A stretch of DNA of 31,538 nt, taken from the IMG/VR virus record IMGVR_UViG_3300044823_000292, positions 1 to 31,538 of that record. The stretch is one strand, 5' to 3'. The position numbers and the translations under genes are program-made. The first letter of the stretch is position 1; each line of letters begins with the position of its first letter. The notes beneath the pieces were generated by a model that was given only the letters and a program-made list of their open reading frames with translations, was not told where the DNA came from and did not search any database. This DNA is from a virus. Shown here one piece after another: positions 15,076 to 22,436 of the stretch.

Positions 15076-15720
15076 GGTTCGCTCCTTTAGTTGTGCTGCG
15101 GTTGGCTCGCTGATAACCTCAGCGACCGGTGCGGGGCTTGCGCTCCGCGTGGCTACGGTCTCAATCTCGACCGGAAACTCTGTGTCGGCATTGCGCCCCA
15201 CACCCACTGTGGGATCGGCCGGAACGGTGACCAGGGACGCATCGAACGGCTCCCAGTCGCGGACCTCGCAGCGCGCATCGTCCTGTTCGTCGCCGTCTTC
15301 GTCGGTGGTGGCTGTGCGCACCATCTTGTGGACCCGATAGCCGCCAGATGCGGCGTTCAGAATGCCCGCGTCATAGTCCGCGCGCTTCTCCTGCGCCAGC
15401 GGCGACGGCCCAAACGGCCCCTCAACGCGCAGCACGCCGTCCTTCAGCCTGAAGCTGTCCACCTTGCCGATGTGTTTGTCCGGATCGTGATTGAAGAGCA
15501 GCGGCACCATGCCATCGGCCAGGCGCTGGGTGCGCACGTTTTCTTTGCCGTGCATCAGCACCTCGTCGCCAAACCAGCGCTTCACCGGCTCCTCGCTGGT
15601 GAGCGCAAAGCTGAAGCGGCCGGGATCGTCGCCGCTGAGGCGCTTTCCCTCTTCCGGCTTGTCCACCTTGGCCGCGCGGTACTGGATCGGCAGCTTATTG
15701 GGAATCGCAATCTTGCTCAT
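13693..15720 (-). CDS. Fused prohead protease and HK97-type major capsid protein
   Basis: One 675-residue frame carries two proteins that are usually separate. Residues ~10-175 are an HK97-type (U35) prohead protease: LLFNHDP with candidate His78, LNAASGGYRV with candidate Ser125, and EPFDASLVTVPADP at 157-170. After an Ala/Pro/Glu linker (180-215) comes an HK97-fold major capsid protein: a charged delta-like helical region, then SESAAVETITHPEV, PRQSGAGTWQWTTEGQSVTASDLT, TPHRGTTQSAIDIELLASTSPD and the C-terminal DFSQMVFADWGAVEVVYDPYTQAGSGAIVLTMRSLHDIAIRH. The protease start at ATG 15720 has a poor ribosome site (ACAGAAG). A much stronger internal site precedes an in-frame ATG at 15075. Protease cleavage during maturation would release the capsid shell protein. 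Confidence 0.9.
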   Translation of the reverse strand: MSKIAIPNKLPIQYRAAKVDKPEEGKRLSGDDPGRFSFALTSEEPVKRWFGDEVLMHGKENVRTQRLADGMVPLLFNHDPDKHIGKVDSFRLKDGVLRVEGPFGPSPLAQEKRADYDAGILNAASGGYRVHKMVRTATTDEDGDEQDDARCEVRDWEPFDASLVTVPADPTVGVGRNADTEFPVEIETVATRSASPAPVAEVISEPTAAQLKERTMAETAVTPNANELELARRTEIMAVATDKDFRKYVNIDEAQKAIAENTTADAFKDVVTRKIIAANDVSKVGTAGDATFSEGSRREQKGYSLINLLRSVVNQAKPGTFDGKHEAGYEREMSTAIAKRLGLATPGVFVPLNALTRALGTQAINSGSGQLAITSESAAVETITHPEVIELLRHRPRAIALGARTLGALQGVVRLPRQSGAGTWQWTTEGQSVTASDLTMDFVSVTPHRGTTQSAIDIELLASTSPDVEALMRADFNKIRNLALDYASINGNGSGSPTGILHTGSLATITPTGTALTSTGNPLTYLDLISFETTVAAADADAATSGWMFTPGVRGLLKGTPKFTNSTGTLISEPIWKEGSHDPSGLEEGPLGYKAGVTNQLPQNLSSGGASSCLHAAIFGDFSQMVFADWGAVEVVYDPYTQAGSGAIVLTMRSLHDIAIRHIAAFAATLKAAVN

Positions 15721-15738
15721 ACTTCTGTTGTGCGCCGC

Positions 15739-15771
15739 AAAAAGAAAACCCCGCAAATTTCGCGGGGTTTT
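15739..15771 (-). terminator. Intrinsic terminator between decoration-like and protease-capsid genes
   Basis: Perfect 10-base arms (AAAACCCCGC at 15745-15754, GCGGGGTTTT at 15762-15771) with a 7-base loop. On the minus strand it is followed by CTTTTT, so it has the full form of a rho-independent terminator for the late transcript. It would stop transcription between portal-endolysin-decoration genes and the capsid gene unless there is antitermination or read-through. Confidence 0.8.
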
Positions 15772-15795
15772 CAGTTGGCAAACAGCAGCAGCGAG

Positions 15796-16377
15796 TTAGA
15801 ACGTCCAGCCGCAGTGTGATCCGGGCTGCACCACCAGGGAGTCCAGTGCGTTACTGGTCAAGCCCTCCCATGTCAGCACAACCGGAGATGCCCCGGTGAC
15901 GAGGACAAAGTCGAAGGCGGCATAGTAGTTGGTGGCGGCCGCTCCCGGCGTTGCCGCGGCGCCCACAATCGTTCCTGTCGTCGCTGTCGTGGTGGTATAG
16001 GCCACCGTGTTTGAGCCCGCCGCAGCGGTGTTGATCTTGGAGAGGATGTAGAGGCCGGTCGGAGCGTTCGACATCGCAGTGCCGAAGCTGACGGTGGCCG
16101 CGGCCGTGGCCTGCTGCCAGATCAGGTCGCAGGTGCCGTGGATGGTCTGACCGGCGGGGATGGAAGGCATCACCAGTCCGGTGCTGGCAAAGCCGGTGGA
16201 GGCAGTGCTGAACTGCGTGGTGAGCGCCTGCGTCACCCCGAAGGCCGGGGTGGCCGCGAAAAAAACCGGGAGGCCCGTGCTGGTGTAGCCGATGGGTGAA
16301 CCTGCTTGAGCGTTGAGGGCCGGTGCGGCGGTGAGTGCCGCGAATGCCAGCGCCAGAAAAGCAATCATTTTTCGCAT
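15796..16377 (-). CDS. Secreted decoration-like protein of unknown function
   Basis: The 193-residue product starts with a clear Sec signal peptide (MRKMIAFLALAFAALTAAPALNAQA, predicted cut after ALNA). The mature part is Ala/Thr/Gly-rich and probably all-beta: GLPVFFAATPAFGVTQALTTQF, GLVMPSIPAGQTIHGTCDLIWQQ, and an ending with DSLVVQPGSHCGWTF. Two cysteines could form a disulfide outside the cytoplasm. It is in the slot before the capsid gene where head decoration or scaffold proteins may lie, yet a signal peptide would send it out of the cytoplasm where heads form. ATG at 16377 has AAGGAAAAACGCA before it. The terminator at 15739 follows. Family not recognised. Confidence 0.75.
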   Translation of the reverse strand: MRKMIAFLALAFAALTAAPALNAQAGSPIGYTSTGLPVFFAATPAFGVTQALTTQFSTASTGFASTGLVMPSIPAGQTIHGTCDLIWQQATAAATVSFGTAMSNAPTGLYILSKINTAAAGSNTVAYTTTTATTGTIVGAAATPGAAATNYYAAFDFVLVTGASPVVLTWEGLTSNALDSLVVQPGSHCGWTF

Positions 16378-16455
16378 TGCGTTTTTCCTTTCGTGTTGGC
16401 CGGCGTTGGCCGGGTCTAGGTTGAAGTGGCGGCGCAATGCCGTCCTTTATTCGTG

Positions 16456-16980
16456 TTATAGCGTTTTGAACTTCGCCAGCAATTCCAGCATTGTCTTGCC
16501 GCCCTGCAGGTAAGTGTTGCCGGGCAGCGACGCCCAGATTCCCGCGCAGAGCATGATGGTCTGCCCAATGTCGCCCGCCGACAGGTGGGCGATCGCGCTG
16601 ACGTGGTTGCCGTCGCGCCGCTCACGGATCTGCTGCACCGCGATCAGGTCCTGCGATAATGGCGAGAAATCCGGCAGGCTTAGCTCCGCTTTGTAGGCCT
16701 CGAAATATCGCAATAGCACCTGATACCGGCCCGCCGCGGTGGAGAAGAGGCCATTGGGATGGAGCGGAGACGGCTTCAGCACCATCTTGGGCGGTCGCGC
16801 GGCGAATGGGTGCGCGCTGTAATCGGTGAACACCTCGGGGCCGTCGACGCCGCTGACAATCACGTCATAGCCCGCGTTTTTTGTCGCCGCGCTGGTGCTT
16901 GTTCCCTCGGACCACGCGAGAAGATCGAGGAAGCGCGCCACATTCGCCCCTCCAGCCTGTTGTGCTGTGATGGTTGCCAT
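16456..16980 (-). CDS. Endolysin, lambda gpR-type lytic transglycosylase
   Basis: The 174-residue protein closely parallels lambda gpR: FLDLLAWSEGT with the catalytic-type Glu25, NAGYDVIV, EVFTDYSAHP, STAAGRYQVLLRYFEAYK, LPDFSPLSQDLIAVQQIRER and a C-terminal AGIWASLPG. This family cleaves the MurNAc-GlcNAc bond of Gram-negative peptidoglycan to form the 1,6-anhydro product. It has no signal sequence, so a holin would be required; neither a holin nor Rz/Rz1 spanins are visible in the window. The ATG directly follows the portal stop (TAGATG) with only a weak ribosome site, so translation is probably coupled. Its place between portal and capsid is unusual. Confidence 0.95.
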   Translation of the reverse strand: MATITAQQAGGANVARFLDLLAWSEGTSTSAATKNAGYDVIVSGVDGPEVFTDYSAHPFAARPPKMVLKPSPLHPNGLFSTAAGRYQVLLRYFEAYKAELSLPDFSPLSQDLIAVQQIRERRDGNHVSAIAHLSAGDIGQTIMLCAGIWASLPGNTYLQGGKTMLELLAKFKTL

Positions 16981-18681
16981 CTATTTCACCGCCGCTTTCG
17001 CCTTTGCCGGGGCCGGAGTTGGCCGCACCTTCGGTTTGGCTGGCTTCGCTGGTGTGCCGTCCTTCGGGTCTCCGTTTTCGTCCACTGCCTCCTCGGCCAC
17101 GGGATCGCCGGCGTTGATCTCGCTGGTGGCCTGGCCGCGAATGTCGGTTCCGAGCTGGATGCCGAGTTCGTCGGCGAGTTCCTGCTCCAGGGCGAGCTGC
17201 TTGAATGTCTCGACGTAGTCTTTGCCCTGGGCCATCGCAATCGATTCGTGATTTTCAAAGCCGTTCTGCACCTGCAGCGTGGCCGCCTGCACATCCTTCA
17301 GCGGGTCGAACCATCCCCAGCGCCGCGGTTCCCACTTCAACGCAGTACCGGCGTAGCGCTTGCGATCCGCGATGGAAAGGTCAATCGCTCCGTTGAGCAG
17401 CGCGGACGGCAACCACGCATCGTAGATTGGCTCCAGCACATCGTCGATCAGGTGCGACTGCAACTCCATCCAGAAGTCGCGCTCTTCCATCTCCCCGATG
17501 CGCGCCGATGACATATTGACGCCGGAAAGATTACTGCACAGCTTGTGATAGGCCACGCCCATGCCGGAGGCAATGATGCGGCCGCTCTGCTGAACGAACT
17601 CTGAAAAGGCCGTGGTTGGATGGGTTGGCGTGTTGTTCTTGAGCGACTGGCCGGGGCCAAGCTCCAACAGCTTCCCGTAGCCGACGTCATAGGCCTGCGA
17701 GCCGTCTTTATTCACTCCATCGCCCTGGAACTCTGGGTTGTTCTCGCTCTCAATCGAGGCCAGCAGCGAACTACTGATGCGCGCGCCGGTCAGCTCGGCG
17801 AAGAAGTATCCGTCCAGCATGTTGAGTTGGTTCATCGTCGCCGCGAACCACGGGTATCCGCGCGTCTGCCCCGTGCGATGCGAGATAAAGAAATGGATAA
17901 TTTGGTCCGCCGGCACGCGCACCCGCGCTCCACTGCTGAAGGTGACCTCGTAGGGATTGCCCTTGAAGAGGTGATAGGCCATGGGCCGCTGCTGCGCGTT
18001 CACTTCCACGCCCATACGGATCTGTGTGCCGTCGGCGCGGCCCAGTAGGTTGTAGTTGTCGTCGAGCTGGTCTGCGTCGATAAGCTGCAACTGGAAGCCG
18101 AAGGGGTTGACCGACTTCGGCACATTCACTTTTCCCAGTAGGCACTCGCCGTCGCGCGCCGCATTCTCCACAATCACGCGCTGCAACTCGCGCCAACTGT
18201 ACCGGCCGCAGACCGTGCAACTGCCGCGCTTGCCCCATTCCTTCCAGGCCGCGTGCAGTTTGTCGTTGATGGTGTCGTCCAGGTCGCCGCCCTTGCCCTT
18301 GCGCAGCTTCTGCACTTTGAAGGCCAACTTGACGCCGTGCTGGCCCACTACATTGCTGCGAACCATGCCGAGGAACTTGGCGGCAATCGGTGAGTTCATC
18401 GCCTGGTTGCGCGCGCGGGCGCGCAGACGGCGCAGGTCTACCATCAGGTCCTGATCGGCGCTGCGCGAGCTCGAAGGCCAATCGTTGACCAGGCGGCCCA
18501 TCTTCGCGGCCTGGAATCCACCCCAGCCGCTGGCCCCGCCAAGCTGCGCCAGGGTCGATTCGCTGGTCAGCGTGCGAAAGCCCGTGACCGCGCCGCGCAC
18601 AGCATCGATGGTGCGACGCACCAGGCCACGCGCGTCCGGCTTTGCATTCCCACGAAGGTTGAGCGGTTCTATCCTGGCCAC
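16981..18681 (-). CDS. Portal protein, lambda gpB family
   Basis: A 566-residue portal (lambda gpB is 533). Recognisable blocks are RARARNQAMNSPIAAKFLGMVRSNVVG, QLIDADQL, NPYEVTFSSGARVRVPADQIIHFFISHRTGQTRGYPWFAATMNQLNMLDGYFFAELTGARI, and SGMGVAYHKLCSNLSGVNMSSARIGEMEERDFW. It forms the dodecameric ring through which DNA is packaged and ejected. The C-terminal ~60 residues are Glu/Lys/Pro/Ala-rich and probably disordered. No ClpP-like (gpC) protease gene follows; instead a U35 protease lies downstream. The start is GTG at 18681 with AAGGAG five bases upstream. Confidence 0.95.
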   Translation of the reverse strand: MARIEPLNLRGNAKPDARGLVRRTIDAVRGAVTGFRTLTSESTLAQLGGASGWGGFQAAKMGRLVNDWPSSSRSADQDLMVDLRRLRARARNQAMNSPIAAKFLGMVRSNVVGQHGVKLAFKVQKLRKGKGGDLDDTINDKLHAAWKEWGKRGSCTVCGRYSWRELQRVIVENAARDGECLLGKVNVPKSVNPFGFQLQLIDADQLDDNYNLLGRADGTQIRMGVEVNAQQRPMAYHLFKGNPYEVTFSSGARVRVPADQIIHFFISHRTGQTRGYPWFAATMNQLNMLDGYFFAELTGARISSSLLASIESENNPEFQGDGVNKDGSQAYDVGYGKLLELGPGQSLKNNTPTHPTTAFSEFVQQSGRIIASGMGVAYHKLCSNLSGVNMSSARIGEMEERDFWMELQSHLIDDVLEPIYDAWLPSALLNGAIDLSIADRKRYAGTALKWEPRRWGWFDPLKDVQAATLQVQNGFENHESIAMAQGKDYVETFKQLALEQELADELGIQLGTDIRGQATSEINAGDPVAEEAVDENGDPKDGTPAKPAKPKVRPTPAPAKAKAAVK

Positions 18682-18690
18682 TGCGTCTCC

Positions 18691-19323
18691 TTAGCTGCTC
18701 GATGCGGTGAAGCGGAACCCTGGGCTGCGGCTAGTCACATACTCGCCCCGGGCGCGGCGCTCCGCGGCGTACTTGTACTCATACAGCGCGTTCAGTTTTT
18801 CCAGTTGCATCTTGTCGAGCTTGCGAAGCTGGCGGCCGTTGATCATGTACTCCTGCACGTCGGGCCGCGTATCGCCGCTGATGGCCGCCTTGATTGTGTC
18901 CAGCGTCTTCTTTACAAAGCTGCGGGTATCCACCGCTCCACTGGCCGTGGCCAGGTTGGGATCGACCACCACGGATTGCAGCACCAGCGTCTCCTGACAG
19001 CCGGCTGTGGGCGTAGCGGCGATGCCGCTGATCACAGCCACAAAATCGTATATGTCGGGCGCGCATGCGGCGGTCTGCGTGGTGGTGAGGTTCACGTCAA
19101 AACTGAGGCCATCGCTATCGGCGGTGATGCCGCCGGATGGAAACACGAAGCGGTTGGTCGGGCTGTTGAGCAGAAACTTGAGTGTGTAGTCGGCGCTGGG
19201 ATAGTCAGTAAACGAGCAGACCCACTGCCACGAATCTCCCTGGCGCAGCCGGGTCGGCAGCAACGGCACGTCGGAGTCAAAGAATTGAGGGTTTGGCGAA
19301 GATGGGTTGAGCGGCGCGGCCAT
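18691..19323 (-). CDS. Head-tail joining protein, beta domain plus gpW-like C-terminus
   Basis: This 210-residue protein lies directly before the portal, the place of gpW in lambda. Residues ~140-190 (ISGDTRPDVQEYMINGRQLRKLDKMQLEKLNALYEYKYAAERRA) resemble gpW: short beta hairpin followed by helices starting with a ...lkkidl.eL...y... pattern. The first ~130 residues (DVPLLPTRLRQGDSWQWVCSFTDYPSADYTLKFLLNSP) form an additional beta-sandwich-like domain absent from lambda gpW (68 residues). ATG at 19323 lacks an obvious ribosome site. The role in stabilising packaged DNA and joining the tail is inferred from the C-terminal part and position. Confidence 0.65.
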   Translation of the reverse strand: MAAPLNPSSPNPQFFDSDVPLLPTRLRQGDSWQWVCSFTDYPSADYTLKFLLNSPTNRFVFPSGGITADSDGLSFDVNLTTTQTAACAPDIYDFVAVISGIAATPTAGCQETLVLQSVVVDPNLATASGAVDTRSFVKKTLDTIKAAISGDTRPDVQEYMINGRQLRKLDKMQLEKLNALYEYKYAAERRARGEYVTSRSPGFRFTASSS

Positions 19324-19391
19324 GATTTATTTATGCCGCGCAAGCGCAATTTAGCGCGAATTAGGGACGCCACTGGCGTCTTTTGATCGCG

Positions 19392-19622
19392 CTAGCGCGC
19401 AAAAACCACAACTATCGATGGAAACGGTGCGGAATTCTTTGCACCACCGAACTTGAGTCGGCCCCCCCAGTTCATAAACATCGATGTGCCGTCGACTGTA
19501 CCGCCCAGTGGGCAAAGATCGAGGGTAAAATGAAACTCCGCATCAAGCCCGGCATAAACCTCGTGCGGCGTCGCCCATTCGTCGGATGCTGCACTGAAAT
19601 GAACCGATCGACCCTTCACCAT
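19392..19622 (-). pseudogene. Phage DNA N-6-adenine methyltransferase remnant, internally deleted
   Basis: The 76-residue frame begins like phage Dam-type methylases (SDEWATPHEVYAGLDAEFHFTLDLCPLGG...DGTSMFMNW) and ends like their C-terminus (GRLKFGGAKNSAPFPSIVVVF). The typical family protein is about twice as long, with a central catalytic NPPY motif and ~80-100 residues between these two ends. Here NWGGR is joined straight to LKFGGAKN around 19455-19465, so the catalytic core is missing while the reading frame is kept. Methylase activity is not expected. It overlaps the terminase stop by seven bases (ATGGTGA), so it is still likely to be translated. Either a decaying gene or a retained mini-protein. 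Confidence 0.75.
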
Positions 19623-21589
19623 TGACGCCCCACGTTGAAGTTATTGCGGAGTTGGTCGGCGACGCTGGGCGTCTTGGTGCTGCGCAGTGGCGCTGGCTTG
19701 ATGGGTTTGGGTGTGGGCGCGGCGGGCATGGCCTCATCCTTCGGCCCTTCGCCCTTGGCGCGCAACTCCTCCGACTGCCGGAAGAGGTTTTTTGCGATCT
19801 TGCGGAAGTTGGGCCGCAACACGGCCACCGCCGCGCGAGCGTATACAAAGCAGTCCAGCGCCTCGTTGCGCTCGCCCGTCTTTACCCAGCGCAGCGTGGT
19901 CACGAAGTCTTTCTTGTATGTAACCAGCTTCTCCGCGGTCACCTGGCGGAAGTACTCCGGCCCGAGGCCCGTGCTGAAGTGGCAGTATCCCGCGCCCGAT
20001 TCCTTGGCGCGGAAGCTGGTGAATATGTCTTCTTTCGCCGTGTCAGTGCCCACGGTGTACAGCTTCGTTTTGAACGGTCCCACGGCCGTGCCGGAGCTGG
20101 CCAGCGGTTTGCCGATGCCGCTGCGTCCCACAATCGGGAACCAGCGCAGCAGTTCGTACTTCCGGCAGAACTCATAGACCCGCTCCGTGTGGTGGCCACC
20201 GGAGTCGATGAGCGCGCAGGCCACCCCCATCGTCACGCCCAGCGCGTGGTCCCATGGCTCGCGCAGGTAGATGCGCAGGGCGGCCCACGGGCTGTTCGCG
20301 TCGGTGTCCGGCATGGATGGATCGCCCGAGAAGGTGCGGTGGTCAATCACCCAGCGCTCGTCGTCGATCCCCCATCCAATCACCGAGCACTCCAGCCGGT
20401 TGTCCTGCACATCGACGCCGGCGGTCAGGAAGAGCACGCCCGATGGCAGCTTCTCGCGGAAGTCCTCTTTGCGCGCCTCCAGGTCCGTCATGTTGGCGCC
20501 GGTTCCGCGAATCTCCCAGGTCTCGGCGAGGTTGGTGTTGATGAAAACCTTCATCCGCTCCAGCGATCCCTGCGCCTGTAGCCAGGAATGGATGAGCTTC
20601 GACCACTCCACCACCGGGGAATACAGCGCGTTCAGATGGAAGCCGACTGTCTTGCCATCGTGACTGCTGGAGCTGGCGCGCCACTCCCCGTTGCGGATCA
20701 TCTCGTGTTTACTGCGCTCGCGGATCTCGCAGCCGTTGATGCAGACATACCAGTAATCCGCCACGCGCGGCAGCGAGTTGGGGCCAGCCGGTTGGAGCTT
20801 CCATTGCAGCCGCTTCCACTCCAGCACCTGCATCTCGCGGCAATGTGGGCACGGCACAAAATACTGGCGCTTGTCGCTGCTGTCGTAGGCCCGCTCGATG
20901 CGGCTGAAGTTCTTGATGCCCGGCGTCGACGCCATGATGTGTTTGCGGTTCCAAAAGCTGGTGAGACGCTTGTCGATGAGGTCGAGCTGATCGCCCTCTT
21001 TGCCTGCCGTCTCTTCCCATCGGTCCACCTCGTCGGAAATGGCGACGCGGATCGGCAGCGACGCCAAGCCCGCCGGGGCATTCGCGCCCGCCAGCGTCAG
21101 ATTGCCGCCGGGGAATTCCTTACTGAGCTGAGTGTTGCCGGAGTCGCGGCTGCGCGCTGGCGGAAATAGCTTTTTCAGGACCGGGGTCTCGGCGATGGTA
21201 GGAGTCAGCCGTTTTTTACTGAACTTTTCCGCCTCGCCAAGGCTGGTCTGCACAACCAGGATCGGCGATGGCTCCCAGTGCGCATAATAGCCGATCGCGT
21301 TCAACGTGAGCTGCGTCTTGCCAGACTGCGCGCAGAGCATAAAGACAACCGTCTCCACATCGGGATGTGTAATGGCGTCCTGCATCCCGCGCTGATATTC
21401 GGCGAAGGCCGTGGTGAACTTTCCGGGGTAGGCGCTGGTTGCCTTCGGGATGTAGGCGAAGCGGTCCGCCCACTGCGAGAGCGTGAGATCCGGCGGAGGC
21501 TGATACATCCGGTGGGCGCGGGTAAACACCGAGGCCAGCGCGGTCAAACCTTCGGCAGATGTCACATAGGCCGCGTGCGGGGCGGTCAC
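19616..21589 (-). CDS. terL: Terminase large subunit, lambda gpA family
   Basis: The 657-residue protein matches GpA-type packaging motors. The ATPase part has CAQSGKT at 86-92 (Walker A variant), RVAISDEVD at 181-189 with the Walker B DE, and ASTPG at 220-224 (coupling motif). A CPHC pair (247-250) resembles a zinc-binding site. The nuclease part has LTAGVDVQDNRLE (388-400) carrying the first metal-binding Asp, and CALIDSGGHHTERVYEFCRKY later. GpA family enzymes cut at cos sites, so a cos phage is expected. The start is GTG at 21589, overlapping the TerS stop (GTGA). Confidence 0.97.
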   Translation of the reverse strand: MTAPHAAYVTSAEGLTALASVFTRAHRMYQPPPDLTLSQWADRFAYIPKATSAYPGKFTTAFAEYQRGMQDAITHPDVETVVFMLCAQSGKTQLTLNAIGYYAHWEPSPILVVQTSLGEAEKFSKKRLTPTIAETPVLKKLFPPARSRDSGNTQLSKEFPGGNLTLAGANAPAGLASLPIRVAISDEVDRWEETAGKEGDQLDLIDKRLTSFWNRKHIMASTPGIKNFSRIERAYDSSDKRQYFVPCPHCREMQVLEWKRLQWKLQPAGPNSLPRVADYWYVCINGCEIRERSKHEMIRNGEWRASSSSHDGKTVGFHLNALYSPVVEWSKLIHSWLQAQGSLERMKVFINTNLAETWEIRGTGANMTDLEARKEDFREKLPSGVLFLTAGVDVQDNRLECSVIGWGIDDERWVIDHRTFSGDPSMPDTDANSPWAALRIYLREPWDHALGVTMGVACALIDSGGHHTERVYEFCRKYELLRWFPIVGRSGIGKPLASSGTAVGPFKTKLYTVGTDTAKEDIFTSFRAKESGAGYCHFSTGLGPEYFRQVTAEKLVTYKKDFVTTLRWVKTGERNEALDCFVYARAAVAVLRPNFRKIAKNLFRQSEELRAKGEGPKDEAMPAAPTPKPIKPAPLRSTKTPSVADQLRNNFNVGRQW

Positions 21590-22161
21590 TCTTCCCCCTC
21601 GGCGGCGGCATCAGCCAGTGGCGTCTCGCGCATGGCTTCTATCCGCGCCAGATTACCAAGTAAGCCATTGCATTCGCGCTGGAGGATGGCATAAACCTTC
21701 CCGCGGTCGTCGAGGCCCACCAGTTGGGTCGCCAGGCGCGACGGCAATGCAAGGATGATCGTCTGCGTGGCCTTGGTGGCCGATGCCAATACCCGCCCTA
21801 CGTCCCCAATGGCTGCCACTTCGCCCCGTTCCCGGGCCAGTTGCAGCTCTTTTAGGTCCGCTTCTGCCCGAGTCTTGCGCGCCAGGGCGTCGTCATAGCT
21901 CTCAGGCCACTCGATGGGCTCACCACAGGCTCCAGATGAGGGTCGATTTCCGCTGTTTCCGCTCTCTTCGATTCGATACTGAATAAACCAGGCGAGGGCC
22001 TTCTGCCAATTCAGAACGCGACAATGTCCATCGCTGGTTGCCGGTAAACCTTTATCGTTTATCCAGTTGCGGACAGTGCGCGCATCCACGCCAAAGAGTT
22101 TTGCCGCGTCAGATACGGTAAGGGCCGTAAGGTTCTTCGGAATTGAGTCTTGTTTGGGCAC
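21586..22161 (-). CDS. terS: Terminase small subunit, Nu1-like
   Basis: A 191-residue DNA-binding subunit next to TerL. Residues ~13-60 form a winged-helix/MerR-like HTH (LTVSDAAKLFGVDARTVRNWINDKGLPATSDGHCRVLNWQKALAWFI), as in lambda Nu1. The middle is a Lys/Glu-rich helix (DALARKTRAEADLKELQLARERGE), and the C-terminus (ATKATQTIILALPSRLATQLVGLDD) is typical for the part that binds TerL. The product recognises the packaging site, probably in the intergenic region directly upstream. The start appears to be GTG at 22161, without a clear ribosome site. Confidence 0.88.
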   Translation of the reverse strand: MPKQDSIPKNLTALTVSDAAKLFGVDARTVRNWINDKGLPATSDGHCRVLNWQKALAWFIQYRIEESGNSGNRPSSGACGEPIEWPESYDDALARKTRAEADLKELQLARERGEVAAIGDVGRVLASATKATQTIILALPSRLATQLVGLDDRGKVYAILQRECNGLLGNLARIEAMRETPLADAAAEGEE

Positions 22162-22436
22162 GGAAACGGAAATAATGGCAAAAACTTCTATCGCTAGCGC
22201 GCATCCGGGCTAGCGCGTCACCCCCAGCGGAATGGTTGCCGGGAGGACCCGCGAGCCGAGAGTAGCCGTCGCTGCTCTGTGGGTGTCCTGTTATTGAGTG
22301 TGGAATGAATGGCTTACTTCAAACGTGCCTCCGATGTCTAGATGATGGCTGGCCCTTCCGGGATAGTGCGTATCCGGCCGGGCCAGCAGGCTCGGCCATG
22401 CCGCAGCCATCTCTTGTCTCTGTGGTAGCGCGTGTT
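22162..22436. other. Intergenic region between integrase and terminase, candidate cos/packaging site
   Basis: I see no credible gene in these 275 bases. Lambda-type phages place cos just upstream of the small terminase gene, so this is the best candidate. It contains two direct copies of GCTAGCGCG with a 16-base period (22193-22201 and 22209-22217), comparable in spacing to repeated TerS-binding sites, and a large hairpin (22348-22387). An attP could also lie here because the integrase ends at 22437, but I find no tRNA-like core. Confidence 0.45.
22348..22387. repeat. Long inverted repeat between integrase and terminase
   Basis: Outer arms GCTGGCCC (22348-22355) and GGGCCAGC (22380-22387) pair perfectly; inner GGATA/TATCC extends the stem around a GTGCG loop. 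It follows the integrase stop, with no U-tract. Candidate transcription stop for the early operon, or part of the packaging site. Confidence 0.55.

Noticed and set aside
13735-15090. Plus-strand 451-residue open frame opposite the capsid gene
   Set aside because: Arg/Gly-rich shadow; the minus strand encodes a clear protease-capsid protein.
19622-20581. Plus-strand open frame opposite terminase
   Set aside because: Shadow of TerL, which has full ATPase and nuclease motifs.
22162-22436. attP next to integrase
   Set aside because: I found no stretch matching the tRNA-Arg 3' end or any duplicated core, so an att call is not supported.
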